Source of the DNA: Rhodospirillales bacterium
Lineage (GTDB): Bacteria > Pseudomonadota > Alphaproteobacteria > Micavibrionales > Micavibrionaceae
Direction: 5' to 3'
Assembly: GCA_020638155.1 (NCBI GenBank)
Contig: JACKJB010000004.1
Location: 124,001-188,000 of the forward strand
DNA: 64,000 nt
The notes under the pieces: model-generated
What the model was told of the DNA's origin: nothing
What the model saw: only the letters and a program-made list of their open reading frames with translations
The model's database searches: none
Program-made: the position numbers and the translations under genes
Shown: piece by piece, positions 24,718 to 33,502 of the stretch
Position numbering within the stretch: position 1 is the first letter of the stretch
How the letters are laid out: each line of letters opens with the position of its first letter

Positions 24718-26091
24718 ATGCTGTTTAATTCTTACATTTATTTCCTGCTGTTTTTACCGCTGGTCTGTATCGGCTATTTCCTGCTGGCGCGGCGTCATGC
24801 GTTTGCGGCCAAATCTTTGCTGGTACTGGCGTCTCTGTTTTTCTACGGCTGGTGGGATGTTTCGTACCTGCCGCTGATTATCGGGTCCTGTATCTTCAAT
24901 TACATGACCGGGCGCAGCTTAATGCGCGGCCCCGGACGCAAGCTGTTATTGCTGCTCGGGATTGGCGTTAATATCGGGCTGCTGGGCTACTTTAAATATG
25001 CCGACTTCCTGCTTGAAAATATCATGATCCTGACCGGGCAGGCGCATGGTGCGCTGCATATCGTCCTGCCGCTGGCGATTTCCTTTTTCACCTTCCAGCA
25101 AATCGCTTATCTGGTCGATTGTTATAAAAAGCAGGCCAAAGAATATGACTTCATTAATTACATGGTCTTCGTCTGTTTCTTCCCGCAGCTGATCGCCGGG
25201 CCGATCGTGCATCACAGTGAAATGATGCCGCAGTTCGAAGATCCGAAAAACAGGGCGGTGAACCCGCTGAATATCGCGCTGGGCCTGCTGCTGTTCGCGA
25301 TCGGGTTTTTCAAAAAAGTCGTACTCGCCGACAGCTATGCCGTCTGGGCCGGCGCCGGGTTTGCCGATCCGTCTTCGCTCGGGATGCTGGCGGCATGGGG
25401 GACCTCGCTGTCTTATACGCTGCAGCTCTATTTTGATTTTTCCGGCTATACCGATATGGCGATCGGTTCTGCCTTGCTGCTGAATATCCGCCTGCCGTTT
25501 AACTTTAATTCACCGTACAAGGCGGTCTCGATCCAGGATTTCTGGCGCCGCTGGCATATGACGCTCAGCCGTTTTTTGCGCGATTACCTTTACATCCCGC
25601 TCGGCGGCAGCCGCGCCGGGAAGGCGCGTGTCCTTTTTAACCTGTTCGTTACCTTCCTGCTCGGCGGGTTATGGCACGGGGCGGCATGGACGTTTGTGAT
25701 CTGGGGCGCGCTGCACGGCGCGGCGATGGCGCTGCACCGCCTGTGGAGCCAGGCCGGGTTGACGCTGCCGAAACTTCCGGCGCTGGTACTGACCTTTTTG
25801 TTTGTGAATGCCGCCTGGGTCGTTTTCCGCGCCGAAACCATGGGCGATGCGCTGCATCTATATAAAGCGATGCTGGATGTTGCCGATATCGGCAGGATCA
25901 ATATACTCTGGGCCGCCGCCCTGCTAACCGGGCTTGGGGCCGTTTGGGCGATCCCGAACAGTAACCGGGTGCGGGATCATGCGCCCTTATCGCCGGTGCT
26001 GTGCGGCGGGGCCGCCGGAATTTTGTTGTTTGTTGCCATCCTTGTGTTGGAGATCAGGAAGACCAGTGAATTTCTCTATTTCCAGTTCTGA
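24718..26091 (+). CDS. MBOAT family O-acyltransferase (AlgI-like)
   Basis: Polytopic membrane acyltransferase, 457 aa, that moves acetyl groups across or within the inner membrane for O-acetylation of exported polysaccharides. Typical segments: ISFFTFQQIAYLVDCY, FFPQLIAGPIVHH, QDFWRRWHMTLSRFLRDYLYIPLGG and the conserved His in GGLWHGAAWTF. At least ten hydrophobic helices are visible. The stop overlaps the start of the following SGNH-like gene, matching the AlgI plus AlgJ/AlgX or PatA/PatB pair arrangement. The polysaccharide acceptor is unknown; ugd at 41314 shows that UDP-glucuronate is made. Confidence 0.94.
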   Translation: MLFNSYIYFLLFLPLVCIGYFLLARRHAFAAKSLLVLASLFFYGWWDVSYLPLIIGSCIFNYMTGRSLMRGPGRKLLLLLGIGVNIGLLGYFKYADFLLENIMILTGQAHGALHIVLPLAISFFTFQQIAYLVDCYKKQAKEYDFINYMVFVCFFPQLIAGPIVHHSEMMPQFEDPKNRAVNPLNIALGLLLFAIGFFKKVVLADSYAVWAGAGFADPSSLGMLAAWGTSLSYTLQLYFDFSGYTDMAIGSALLLNIRLPFNFNSPYKAVSIQDFWRRWHMTLSRFLRDYLYIPLGGSRAGKARVLFNLFVTFLLGGLWHGAAWTFVIWGALHGAAMALHRLWSQAGLTLPKLPALVLTFLFVNAAWVVFRAETMGDALHLYKAMLDVADIGRINILWAAALLTGLGAVWAIPNSNRVRDHAPLSPVLCGGAAGILLFVAILVLEIRKTSEFLYFQF

Positions 26092-27112
26092 GGCCGCCCG
26101 CATCCTGCTGGCTTTCGCGCTGCCGCTGCTGCTGCTGTTCGGCAGCGCGAATATGGCGCTGAAAAGCTATGTGCTGGTCCGTACGACGCAAACCGCCTTC
26201 ACGCAGGAAATCGGCTCCAAGGCAAAGCACATGATGCTGAATAAGCCTGAAAAGGGATATGATCTCGTGCTGGCAGGCAATTCGCGCACCGAATACGGGA
26301 TCAGCAGCGCCGCCTTCGCCGCCGAAAATATTCATGCCTATAATTACGGCGTCGCCGGGGCGGAGCTTGGCAATTACGCCTATATGCTGGAGCAGGCCGC
26401 ACAGGCGGCGCGGCAGGATATCGTGCTGAGCCTGCGCGTGGATGAGCTGTATGATGACAGTCTGTCCTTAAAACCCAGCCTGCATTTCACCGATGTAAAA
26501 ATGCTCGCCGCGTCGTCCTTCCCGGCAGGGGTGAAACTGACCGCGCTGGGACAATGGCTGCTCGGCTTCAACGCCGTACGTATTTATGCCGACCAGGTCA
26601 ATGCAAAAATCAGGGCCGCTTACCGCAAATTCGATCCGCGCCCGGAAAGCGCTGCGCCGCAGGAGCGTACGCAAACACAGCCAGCCATCGATTGCCCCAT
26701 CATCAAGCAGGATCTGCTGACCGAAGGGCTCATCTCTTATAAATGTGAAAACGGCGATTTCGTCATGACCGGGCAGGCGGCAGGCATAGAATTGCCCGGC
26801 CCGGATGATGTGCGGATTTTATCGGTGCCGAACCCGGCCAAGCTGGATTATTTACGAAGCCTTGCGCAGCGCCTTAAGTCTCAAAGTAAAAAATTATGGA
26901 TCGTATTGGAGCCTGCGCCGTTTTCCGTGCGCTTTGATCGTGAGGCCCTGCATGATTCGCTGGCAGTAAGCCTCATCGATTACAGCGCCCTGCCGGTTGA
27001 ACCCGCGATGTGGGGCGATGATACCCACCTGAACGCGCAGGGCCGCCTTTATTATTCAGCGATCCTCGCGAAGAAACTCAGGCCGCTTTTGCAAGATCCT
27101 GAAGAGCGCTGA
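26066..27112 (+). CDS. SGNH-like acetyltransferase partner (AlgX/AlgJ-like)
   Basis: 348-aa protein with one N-terminal membrane anchor and a periplasmic SGNH-hydrolase-like domain. GNSRTEYGI resembles the block around the catalytic Ser, and DDTHLNAQG is the C-terminal Asp-x-x-His pair. A GTG at 26066 with AGGA upstream is the best start, overlapping the MBOAT gene by 26 bp; the reading frame is open further upstream but lies inside the MBOAT gene. It probably receives acetyl groups from the MBOAT protein and places them on a polysaccharide. Its 3' end overlaps the convergent bcp gene by 35 bp. Confidence 0.82.
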   Translation: MNFSISSSEAARILLAFALPLLLLFGSANMALKSYVLVRTTQTAFTQEIGSKAKHMMLNKPEKGYDLVLAGNSRTEYGISSAAFAAENIHAYNYGVAGAELGNYAYMLEQAAQAARQDIVLSLRVDELYDDSLSLKPSLHFTDVKMLAASSFPAGVKLTALGQWLLGFNAVRIYADQVNAKIRAAYRKFDPRPESAAPQERTQTQPAIDCPIIKQDLLTEGLISYKCENGDFVMTGQAAGIELPGPDDVRILSVPNPAKLDYLRSLAQRLKSQSKKLWIVLEPAPFSVRFDREALHDSLAVSLIDYSALPVEPAMWGDDTHLNAQGRLYYSAILAKKLRPLLQDPEER

Positions 27113-27557
27113 GCACCTCATCGACATGGCCTTTGACTTTGACCTTGCGCCAGATCCGGGCGATCTTCCCCGTGCCGTCAATCAGGAAGCTCGCCCGCTC
27201 GATTCCCATATAAAGCCGGCCATAGAGTTTTTTCTCGCCCCAGACCCCGTAAGCTTCGCAGATTTCCCCGCTTTCATCGGCGATCAGCGGGAAATTAAGG
27301 CCGTGCTTGGCTTTGAACTTGTCATGTTTTGCCACGCTGTCTTTGGAAACACCGATCACGACCGCGCCCGCTTTTTCAAGCCGGGCCATATTATCGCGGA
27401 AATCACAGGCTTCTGTGGTGCAGCCCGGCGTATCATCCTTGGGATAGAAATACAGAACGACATTTTTGCCTTTTAATGCGGCCAGACTTATTTCACTGTT
27501 ACCATCTGTAATCGCTTTAAAACCGGGTGCTTTATCGCCAATGCTTAATGCGCTCAT
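27078..27557 (-). CDS. bcp: Thiol peroxidase Bcp (peroxiredoxin Q)
   Basis: Thioredoxin-dependent peroxidase of 159 aa that reduces H2O2 and organic hydroperoxides in the cytoplasm. Peroxidatic Cys46 and resolving Cys51 are in PGCTTEACDFRD, the atypical 2-Cys arrangement of PrxQ. The YFYPKDDTPG strand and the GVSKDS loop are also typical. Length matches the family. It stands alone and converges with the SGNH-like gene. Confidence 0.95.
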   Translation of the reverse strand: MSALSIGDKAPGFKAITDGNSEISLAALKGKNVVLYFYPKDDTPGCTTEACDFRDNMARLEKAGAVVIGVSKDSVAKHDKFKAKHGLNFPLIADESGEICEAYGVWGEKKLYGRLYMGIERASFLIDGTGKIARIWRKVKVKGHVDEVLSALQDLAKAA

Positions 27558-27623
27558 ATTTCGGCCCTTTCTTTGTTACACTCTCAAAATGGAGAAGGCC
27601 GGGATAAAAGTCAAAGTTTTGAC

Positions 27624-30600
27624 ATGAAAAAAAGAATTTTAGGCATATGTTCGCGGACCACGCTGGTCGCGCTGGAAATTTTCGCAGTCCTCGCAGGGCT
27701 GCTGCTGCTGGTCGGCGGCGTGTTCATCTGGCGGCTGAGCAGCGGGCCGGTTGATGTCGGCTTCGCCAAAGATTATGTACAGCAAGCCCTGCACGACCCG
27801 GTGAACGGCTATGATGTGACCTTGCGCGATATTATGGTCAGCTGGCCGGATTTCCAGGGACCGCTGCTGCTCGAACTCGACGGCGTCAGCCTGCAGCAGC
27901 AGGGCCGCTCGCTCCTGACGATTGATAATGTCTATCTCGGCCTGTCGATGGGGCATTTATTCGTCGGCCAGATCAAGCCGGTCAATATCATCCTGACCGC
28001 CCCGTCGGTACAGCTCGTCCGCACCGAAGAGAACGATGTGCGCTTAAGTCTTGAAGATGACCGCCCGTTGATGGGACCGCCTGCACCGAAACAGGAAAAC
28101 GCCGCAGAGTCCGACCCGCTGATGGAGATTATTGATATCCTCTCCCGGCCGGAAGACCAGATTGATGACCGTTCCCCGCTGGGGCGCCTGCAAACGGTGG
28201 AAATCAAAAAAGCGCGCATGGTCATGGAAGATTACCGCCTTGGCGTGACATGGTTCTTATCGCCGCTCGACCTGGTATTTGTACGCGATGCCAAAGGGCT
28301 GGTTGTGAGCGCCAGTGCAGCGCTGCCCGGCGGGCGCGATCTGGCATCGCATCTGCAGCTTGATATGGTGTACTCCCGCGATCGCCGTGATTTTGTCGCC
28401 AATATCCATGTTCAGGATTTTGATCCGCATATCCTCTCGCGCAAGATCGAAGAGCTGGATTTTCTGAATGACCAGTATGCGATTGTAAACGGCAATATCG
28501 AAGTGACGCTGAACGACAAGCTTGAACTGCAGAAAACAGCGCTCTCCCTGTCCTCAGTCAATGGCCGCTTAACGCTGGGTGATCTGTATGAGCAGCCGCT
28601 GGCGTTTGATGAACTGTTTTTAGAAGCCAGCTACGACCGGGCGGAAAACAAGGCCGATGTGAAGCAGCTCGGCATCAAAGCGGGTGATGTGAGTATCAAT
28701 CTGTCAGCCCCGGTCAGCCTGGGGCAGGATAAATTTTCCGTACCGGTTACGATCGAAATTCCGGAACTGGCGCAGGATAAAATCTCCCCGCTCTGGCCTG
28801 ACTCCCTGCGTGATGACGGTGCGGAAATCTGGCTGACGCAAAAACTCTCCAAGGGCCGCTTTTACGATGCCAAAGCTAGCTTTACCGTAACGGCGCAGCA
28901 GCAGGAAGACAGCTGGGAAGTCGATGTGAAGGATATTACCGCCGGGTTCTCGATCGAAAACATGGATATCGATTACCGCGCCCCGCTGGCCCCGATTGAA
29001 AGCGCGTCCGGCAAGGGCGTGTTCGAAAACGACACGCTGACATTGACCATCGATCAGGCAAAGCTGATGGATGCCGATATCGTCCGCGGCAAGGCCGAGA
29101 TCACCAAAATCATCGAAGGTGACGGTATGGCAAAGATCGATATCGGGCTGAACGGTCCGCTGAAGACCGTGCTGCGCTATATCGGGCCGGAGCCGATTGC
29201 GGTAACAGAAGAAAATCTCGGCCTGAAAATTGCCGATGTCAAAGGCCGGGCGGCGCTTGATATCAATGTCTCTTTCCCGACCGTGCGCGACCTGCTGGCG
29301 GAACAGGTCAAGGTCAAAGTGAACGGCACGCTCAACGATGTGCTGCTGCCCGATGTCGTCAAAACGCTCGATCTGACGGGCGGGCCTTTCGAACTGGACA
29401 TCGCGGGCGGCGCCGCGGCGATCAAGGGTAAAGGCAAGCTTGATGGCAGGGATATCACTTTTAGCTGGAAAGAATATCTTGATACGGACGGCCATGATTA
29501 CATCAGCCGCGTAACGGCCGATTTGTCCGCAGATGCGGGGCTTCGCGAGAAAATGGGGATCGGCCTGCAGGACTGGATCGACGGCACCTTCCCGGTCACC
29601 GTGACCTATACCGAATATAAAGGCGAGCGTTCCGAAGTCGATGTCAGCGCGAACCTGACCCCCGGCAGCCTGATGATCGGCCCGTTCAAATATACCAAGG
29701 CTCCGGGGATTAAAAGCCATGCGAGCTGCAAAGTGCTGATGCATAACGGCTACGTGCAGAGCGTTGAAAAACTGCATGTGGAAACCCCGGAGCTGCGGAT
29801 GCAGAATGCCCGCTTTGCATTCGACACGGAAAAAGGCGAAGCGATCCTGCGCCGCGGCAGCCTGCCGTCCTTTACGCTGGATGAAAACGATCTGAAGATC
29901 GAATTTGAAATCGGCAAGAACGATTTGATGAAAATTGCCGTGAACGGAACATTCCTGGACGCCCAGCCTTTCCTTGATGATGAGGATAAAAAAGAAGTCT
30001 ATGACGGCCCGCCGCTGGTCGTGTCCGGATCGGTTGACCGGATGCGTACCCACCCGGCGCGTATGATTGATAAGGCGAAATTCTATCTTGATATGAACAA
30101 GGTTGGTGATGTCCAGCGGTTTGAAATGGATGCTGTTGCCGGCAAAGGCGATATCTACCTGCGGATCAAACCGAACGAGCGCGGCGTGATGAGCGTCCGC
30201 CTCGAAGCCGATGATGCCGGGGCGGCGATGCGCGCCTTTGATATGTATGAAAATGTCAAAGGCGGCAAACTGGTGCTCTACGGCGAAGCGAAGAGCCCGC
30301 AAAGCCCCAAGATCATGTTTGGGAATGCCGAGCTGAGCGATTTTTATGTCGTGAACGCGCCGGTCCTGGCCCGTCTGGTCAGCGCGATCAGCCTGGTCGG
30401 GATCCAGCAGCTTCTGGGTGGAGACGGGATTTATTTCTCCCGGCTCGAATCTGAATTTGAATGGCAGATTTCCCGCAAAGGCGACCGCTATATCTCCCGC
30501 GAAGGCCGGACTTCCGGTTCATCGCTGGGGTTGACTTTTGCGGGGTCGATCGATAAAGGGCAGGACCGGATCAAAATGGAAGGCACCATCGTCCCGGTTT

Positions 30601-30803
30601 CTATGATTAACGAGCTGATCGGCGCGATCCCGCTGATCGGGGATATCCTGACCGGCGGCGGCGGCGGTTTTATCGCGGCGACTTATAAAGTCGAAGGGCC
30701 GATCAAACAGCCGGAAGTTACCGTGAACCCGCTCTCCGTGCTCGCTCCGGGTATCCTGCGCCAGATCCTGTTTGAGGGTGACAGCGATGATGACGATGAT
30801 TAA
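27624..30803 (+). CDS. AsmA/YhdP-like envelope protein (DUF3971)
   Basis: Large inner-membrane-anchored periplasmic protein of about 1059 aa. One N-terminal TM (about 12-35 from ATG 27624) is followed by a long repeated beta region and an AsmA-like C-terminal domain (GGGGFIAATYKVEGPIKQPEVTVNPLSVLAPGILRQ). Proteins of the AsmA/YhdP/TamB group are beta-groove bridges implicated in moving phospholipids to the outer membrane. ATG 27624 is chosen for its basic-then-hydrophobic N-terminus; a TTG at 27573 would add 17 residues. Neither has a strong ribosome site. The tail is acidic (DSDDDDD). It appears monocistronic. Confidence 0.88.
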   Translation: MKKRILGICSRTTLVALEIFAVLAGLLLLVGGVFIWRLSSGPVDVGFAKDYVQQALHDPVNGYDVTLRDIMVSWPDFQGPLLLELDGVSLQQQGRSLLTIDNVYLGLSMGHLFVGQIKPVNIILTAPSVQLVRTEENDVRLSLEDDRPLMGPPAPKQENAAESDPLMEIIDILSRPEDQIDDRSPLGRLQTVEIKKARMVMEDYRLGVTWFLSPLDLVFVRDAKGLVVSASAALPGGRDLASHLQLDMVYSRDRRDFVANIHVQDFDPHILSRKIEELDFLNDQYAIVNGNIEVTLNDKLELQKTALSLSSVNGRLTLGDLYEQPLAFDELFLEASYDRAENKADVKQLGIKAGDVSINLSAPVSLGQDKFSVPVTIEIPELAQDKISPLWPDSLRDDGAEIWLTQKLSKGRFYDAKASFTVTAQQQEDSWEVDVKDITAGFSIENMDIDYRAPLAPIESASGKGVFENDTLTLTIDQAKLMDADIVRGKAEITKIIEGDGMAKIDIGLNGPLKTVLRYIGPEPIAVTEENLGLKIADVKGRAALDINVSFPTVRDLLAEQVKVKVNGTLNDVLLPDVVKTLDLTGGPFELDIAGGAAAIKGKGKLDGRDITFSWKEYLDTDGHDYISRVTADLSADAGLREKMGIGLQDWIDGTFPVTVTYTEYKGERSEVDVSANLTPGSLMIGPFKYTKAPGIKSHASCKVLMHNGYVQSVEKLHVETPELRMQNARFAFDTEKGEAILRRGSLPSFTLDENDLKIEFEIGKNDLMKIAVNGTFLDAQPFLDDEDKKEVYDGPPLVVSGSVDRMRTHPARMIDKAKFYLDMNKVGDVQRFEMDAVAGKGDIYLRIKPNERGVMSVRLEADDAGAAMRAFDMYENVKGGKLVLYGEAKSPQSPKIMFGNAELSDFYVVNAPVLARLVSAISLVGIQQLLGGDGIYFSRLESEFEWQISRKGDRYISREGRTSGSSLGLTFAGSIDKGQDRIKMEGTIVPVSMINELIGAIPLIGDILTGGGGGFIAATYKVEGPIKQPEVTVNPLSVLAPGILRQILFEGDSDDDDD

Positions 30804-30805
30804 CC

Positions 30806-31069
30806 TTAGTGCATCGTCGCGCCGGGACCGCTGCGGAAGGCAAGGTCGGCCGTGTTTTCCGCTGAATCGCCGATAACGACTTTACCGCTGTTCATCACGG
30901 CAATATAGGTGCCGGGTTTGACGTGAAAGGTGATGACGTTATCCTGCTCGAACCGCCCGGCTTCCTTGACAATCTGCGCGGACATGAAATGCCCTTTCAG
31001 CCCTTTGTCTTCAAGCTTCTCCCTGAGCTCCTGCGAGTCTGCCATAACGGCATCTTTGTCCTGTGACAT
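30806..31069 (-). CDS. Conserved hypothetical small protein
   Basis: 87-aa soluble protein with no signal peptide; not recognised. The first half is charged and probably helical; the second half has alternating hydrophobic residues (VITFHVKPGTYIAVMNSGKV) suggesting beta structure. The ATG follows GGGAG. It starts 14 bp after the tyrS stop codon and is likely cotranscribed with tyrS. It ends 2 bp from the convergent AsmA-like gene. No function can be assigned. Confidence 0.65.
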   Translation of the reverse strand: MSQDKDAVMADSQELREKLEDKGLKGHFMSAQIVKEAGRFEQDNVITFHVKPGTYIAVMNSGKVVIGDSAENTADLAFRSGPGATMH

Positions 31070-31083
31070 GAATGTCTCCCTTT

Positions 31084-32331
31084 TTATTTTGTGCGGATTA
31101 ACACATGGCGTTTCTTGCCGGCGGAGAGCTTGATATAACCGTCCCCGGTCAGGTCGCCATCGGTCGAGGCATAGCCGACATCGTTCACGGCCTCATCGTT
31201 GCGTTTGATCCCGCCGCCCTGGATCAGGCGGCGCGCTTCGCCTTTGGAGGCCGCAAGTCCGGTTTCAACCAGAAGGTCCAGCAGCGGAATCCCGGCGGCA
31301 AGCCGTGTGCCGTCAATTTCAATCGTCGGCAAATCATCCCCGATACTGCCCTGTTCGAACACTTTTTGCGCGGTGTCCTGCGCATCGATGGCGGCACTTT
31401 CACCGTGGCAAAGCTTTGTGGCTTCAAACGCCAGGATTTTCTTGGCCTCGTTAATCTCCGCCCCTTCCAGCGCTTCGAGCTTTTCGACCTCGTCGATCGG
31501 CAGGATCGTAAAGCGCCGCAACAGCGTACCGACCATCACATCATCGACATTGCGCCAGTACTGGTAATAATCATAAGGGCTGAGCATCGCCGCGTTCAGC
31601 CAGACCGCACCGTTTTCGGTCTTGCCCATTTTCTTGCCGTCCGGCGTGGTCAGCAGCGGCGCGGTCAGGGCATAAAGCTGAACCTGATCGGCTTTGTGGC
31701 CAAGATCGACCCCGTTAATGATATTGCCCCATTGGTCAGACCCGCCCATCTGAATCAATGTGCCGTAACGGCGGTTTAGCTCCAGGAAATCATAACCCTG
31801 CATAACCATATAATTGAATTCCAGCAGCGAGAGCGGACTTTCGCGCTCCAGCCGTGTCTTCACGGAATCAAAGGACAGCATCCGGTTGACGGTGAAAAAG
31901 CGCCCGTAATCGCGCAGGAACTCAAGATATTTCAGCCCGTCCAGCCAGTCGTTATTATTGACCATCAGCGCATCCGCCGGGCCGTCGCCATAGGTCAGGA
32001 ACTGCGCAAAGCAGGTCTTTTCAATATTTTTGATATTCTCTTCAATCGTGGCGTCATCCAGCAATTTGCGCTGTTCGTCCTTAAACGACGGATCGCCGAT
32101 TTTCGAAGTCCCGCCGCCCATCAGCGTAATCGGTTTATGTCCGCACTGCTGGAACCAGTACAGCATCATAATGCCGGTCAAATTGCCGACATGCAGCGAC
32201 TGCGCCGTCGCATCAAAGCCGATATAGGCGCTCTGCGGCCCTTCGCACAGCTTCGCATCCAGCCCCTCAAGGTCGGAACATTGATGGACGAAACCGCGCT
32301 CATGCATTATCTTTAAAAAATCTGATTTCAT
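31084..32331 (-). CDS. tyrS: Tyrosyl-tRNA synthetase
   Basis: Charges tRNA-Tyr. 415 aa with class I motifs HVGN (HIGH-type, in the YIGFDATAQSLHVGNL segment) and KMGKTE (KMSKS-type). Other typical blocks are MGGSDQWGNI and a C-terminal S4 RNA-binding domain (AASKGEARRLIQGGG). There is no ribosome site before the ATG; TATACA lies about 10 bp upstream, so a very short or absent leader is possible. The divergent anmK start is only 16 bp away. Confidence 0.97.
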   Translation of the reverse strand: MKSDFLKIMHERGFVHQCSDLEGLDAKLCEGPQSAYIGFDATAQSLHVGNLTGIMMLYWFQQCGHKPITLMGGGTSKIGDPSFKDEQRKLLDDATIEENIKNIEKTCFAQFLTYGDGPADALMVNNNDWLDGLKYLEFLRDYGRFFTVNRMLSFDSVKTRLERESPLSLLEFNYMVMQGYDFLELNRRYGTLIQMGGSDQWGNIINGVDLGHKADQVQLYALTAPLLTTPDGKKMGKTENGAVWLNAAMLSPYDYYQYWRNVDDVMVGTLLRRFTILPIDEVEKLEALEGAEINEAKKILAFEATKLCHGESAAIDAQDTAQKVFEQGSIGDDLPTIEIDGTRLAAGIPLLDLLVETGLAASKGEARRLIQGGGIKRNDEAVNDVGYASTDGDLTGDGYIKLSAGKKRHVLIRTK

Positions 32332-32347
32332 AAGCTATTGTATAATC

Positions 32348-33448
32348 ATGGAACACAAAAAAGTCTATACCGCAATCGGCCTGATGTCCGGCACGTCGCT
32401 GGACGGGATCGATGCCGCGATGATCCGTACCGACGGGCAGGGCTATGTCGAATATGTCGGGTCGGTCTGTATCCCTTACGATAAGGAGCTTCGTGAAAAG
32501 CTGCGCTCCTGCCTCGGGGCGAAAGACGATCCGGACGGGCGGATCGGGCGGATTGAAATTGAGATGACCCGCGCCCATGCCGCCGCCGTTGACTGGCTGC
32601 TGGCAAAGACGGGGGTTCATCCGCAGGATGTGGATGTCATCGGCTTTCACGGCCAGACGCTCTATCATGATCCGGATAACGGGTTTACCTGGCAGATCGG
32701 GCGCGGCTCGATGCTGGCCCAGCTGACCGGGATTGATGTGGTTAACGATATGCGCAGCGCCGACGTCAAGGCGGGCGGGCAGGGCGCGCCGCTGCTGCCG
32801 CTTTATCACGAAGCCCGGGCGGGGACGCTGGACCGGCCCGTGGCAATCCTGAATATTGGTGGCGTTTCAAATGTGACTTATCTGGGGCCGGACGGTGCCG
32901 TGATCGCTTTTGATACCGGGCCGGGTAATGCGCTGCTCGATGACTGGGTGCGCCGGCATCTGGGCAGGCCTTATGATGAAAACGGTATGCTGGCACGGCA
33001 GGGCAAGGCGCATCAGGAGATTATCGAGAAATATCTCGCCCAGCCCTATTTTACGGCGCAGCCGCCAAAATCTCTGGATCGCGACCAGTGGGATAAAACC
33101 CTGTACCATCATTTAAGCGCCGCAGACGGGGCGGCGACCTTGGCAAGCTTTACCGTGCAGTCGATTGCAAAAGCGCTCGATCACCTGCCGGAAACGCCGC
33201 AAACCTGGTACGTCACAGGGGGCGGGCGGCATAACCCTGTCCTGATGGAAGGGCTTGAAAAAGCGCTGGGCGTACCGGTGAAATCGGTGGATGAGCTGGG
33301 CTGGAGCGGGGATTCCATCGAAGCTGAAGGCTTCGCCTATCTGGCCGTGCGCTCGGTCTTAAAACTGCCGCTGACCCTGCCGACCACGACAGGGGTGGGG
33401 CAGCCGACGACGGGCGGCGTTTACTATACCGCCAAGCCGTCATTTTAA
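32348..33448 (+). CDS. anmK: Anhydro-N-acetylmuramic acid kinase
   Basis: Phosphorylates 1,6-anhydroMurNAc from cell-wall turnover to MurNAc-6-phosphate. 366 aa, with GLMSGTSLDGID at the N-terminus, the catalytic block GFHGQTLYHDP, NIGGVSNVTYL, DTGPGNALLDDWV and VTGGGRHNPVLM. It is divergent from tyrS with 16 bp between start codons, an arrangement common for this pair in proteobacteria. There is no ribosome site; TATAAT lies two bases before the ATG, too close to serve as its own -10. It is followed 54 bp later by tsaC/sua5 on the same strand. Confidence 0.96.
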   Translation: MEHKKVYTAIGLMSGTSLDGIDAAMIRTDGQGYVEYVGSVCIPYDKELREKLRSCLGAKDDPDGRIGRIEIEMTRAHAAAVDWLLAKTGVHPQDVDVIGFHGQTLYHDPDNGFTWQIGRGSMLAQLTGIDVVNDMRSADVKAGGQGAPLLPLYHEARAGTLDRPVAILNIGGVSNVTYLGPDGAVIAFDTGPGNALLDDWVRRHLGRPYDENGMLARQGKAHQEIIEKYLAQPYFTAQPPKSLDRDQWDKTLYHHLSAADGAATLASFTVQSIAKALDHLPETPQTWYVTGGGRHNPVLMEGLEKALGVPVKSVDELGWSGDSIEAEGFAYLAVRSVLKLPLTLPTTTGVGQPTTGGVYYTAKPSF

Positions 33449-33502
33449 AGTGCCGCACAATTATTTCTTGTCCCCGGTCCGCGCATCGGGTTAAGTGCCG
33501 TC

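Noticed and set aside
28704..30302. A 532-codon open frame on the minus strand
   Set aside because: Antisense shadow of the AsmA-like gene, caused by GC-rich third positions. No ribosome site or family pattern.
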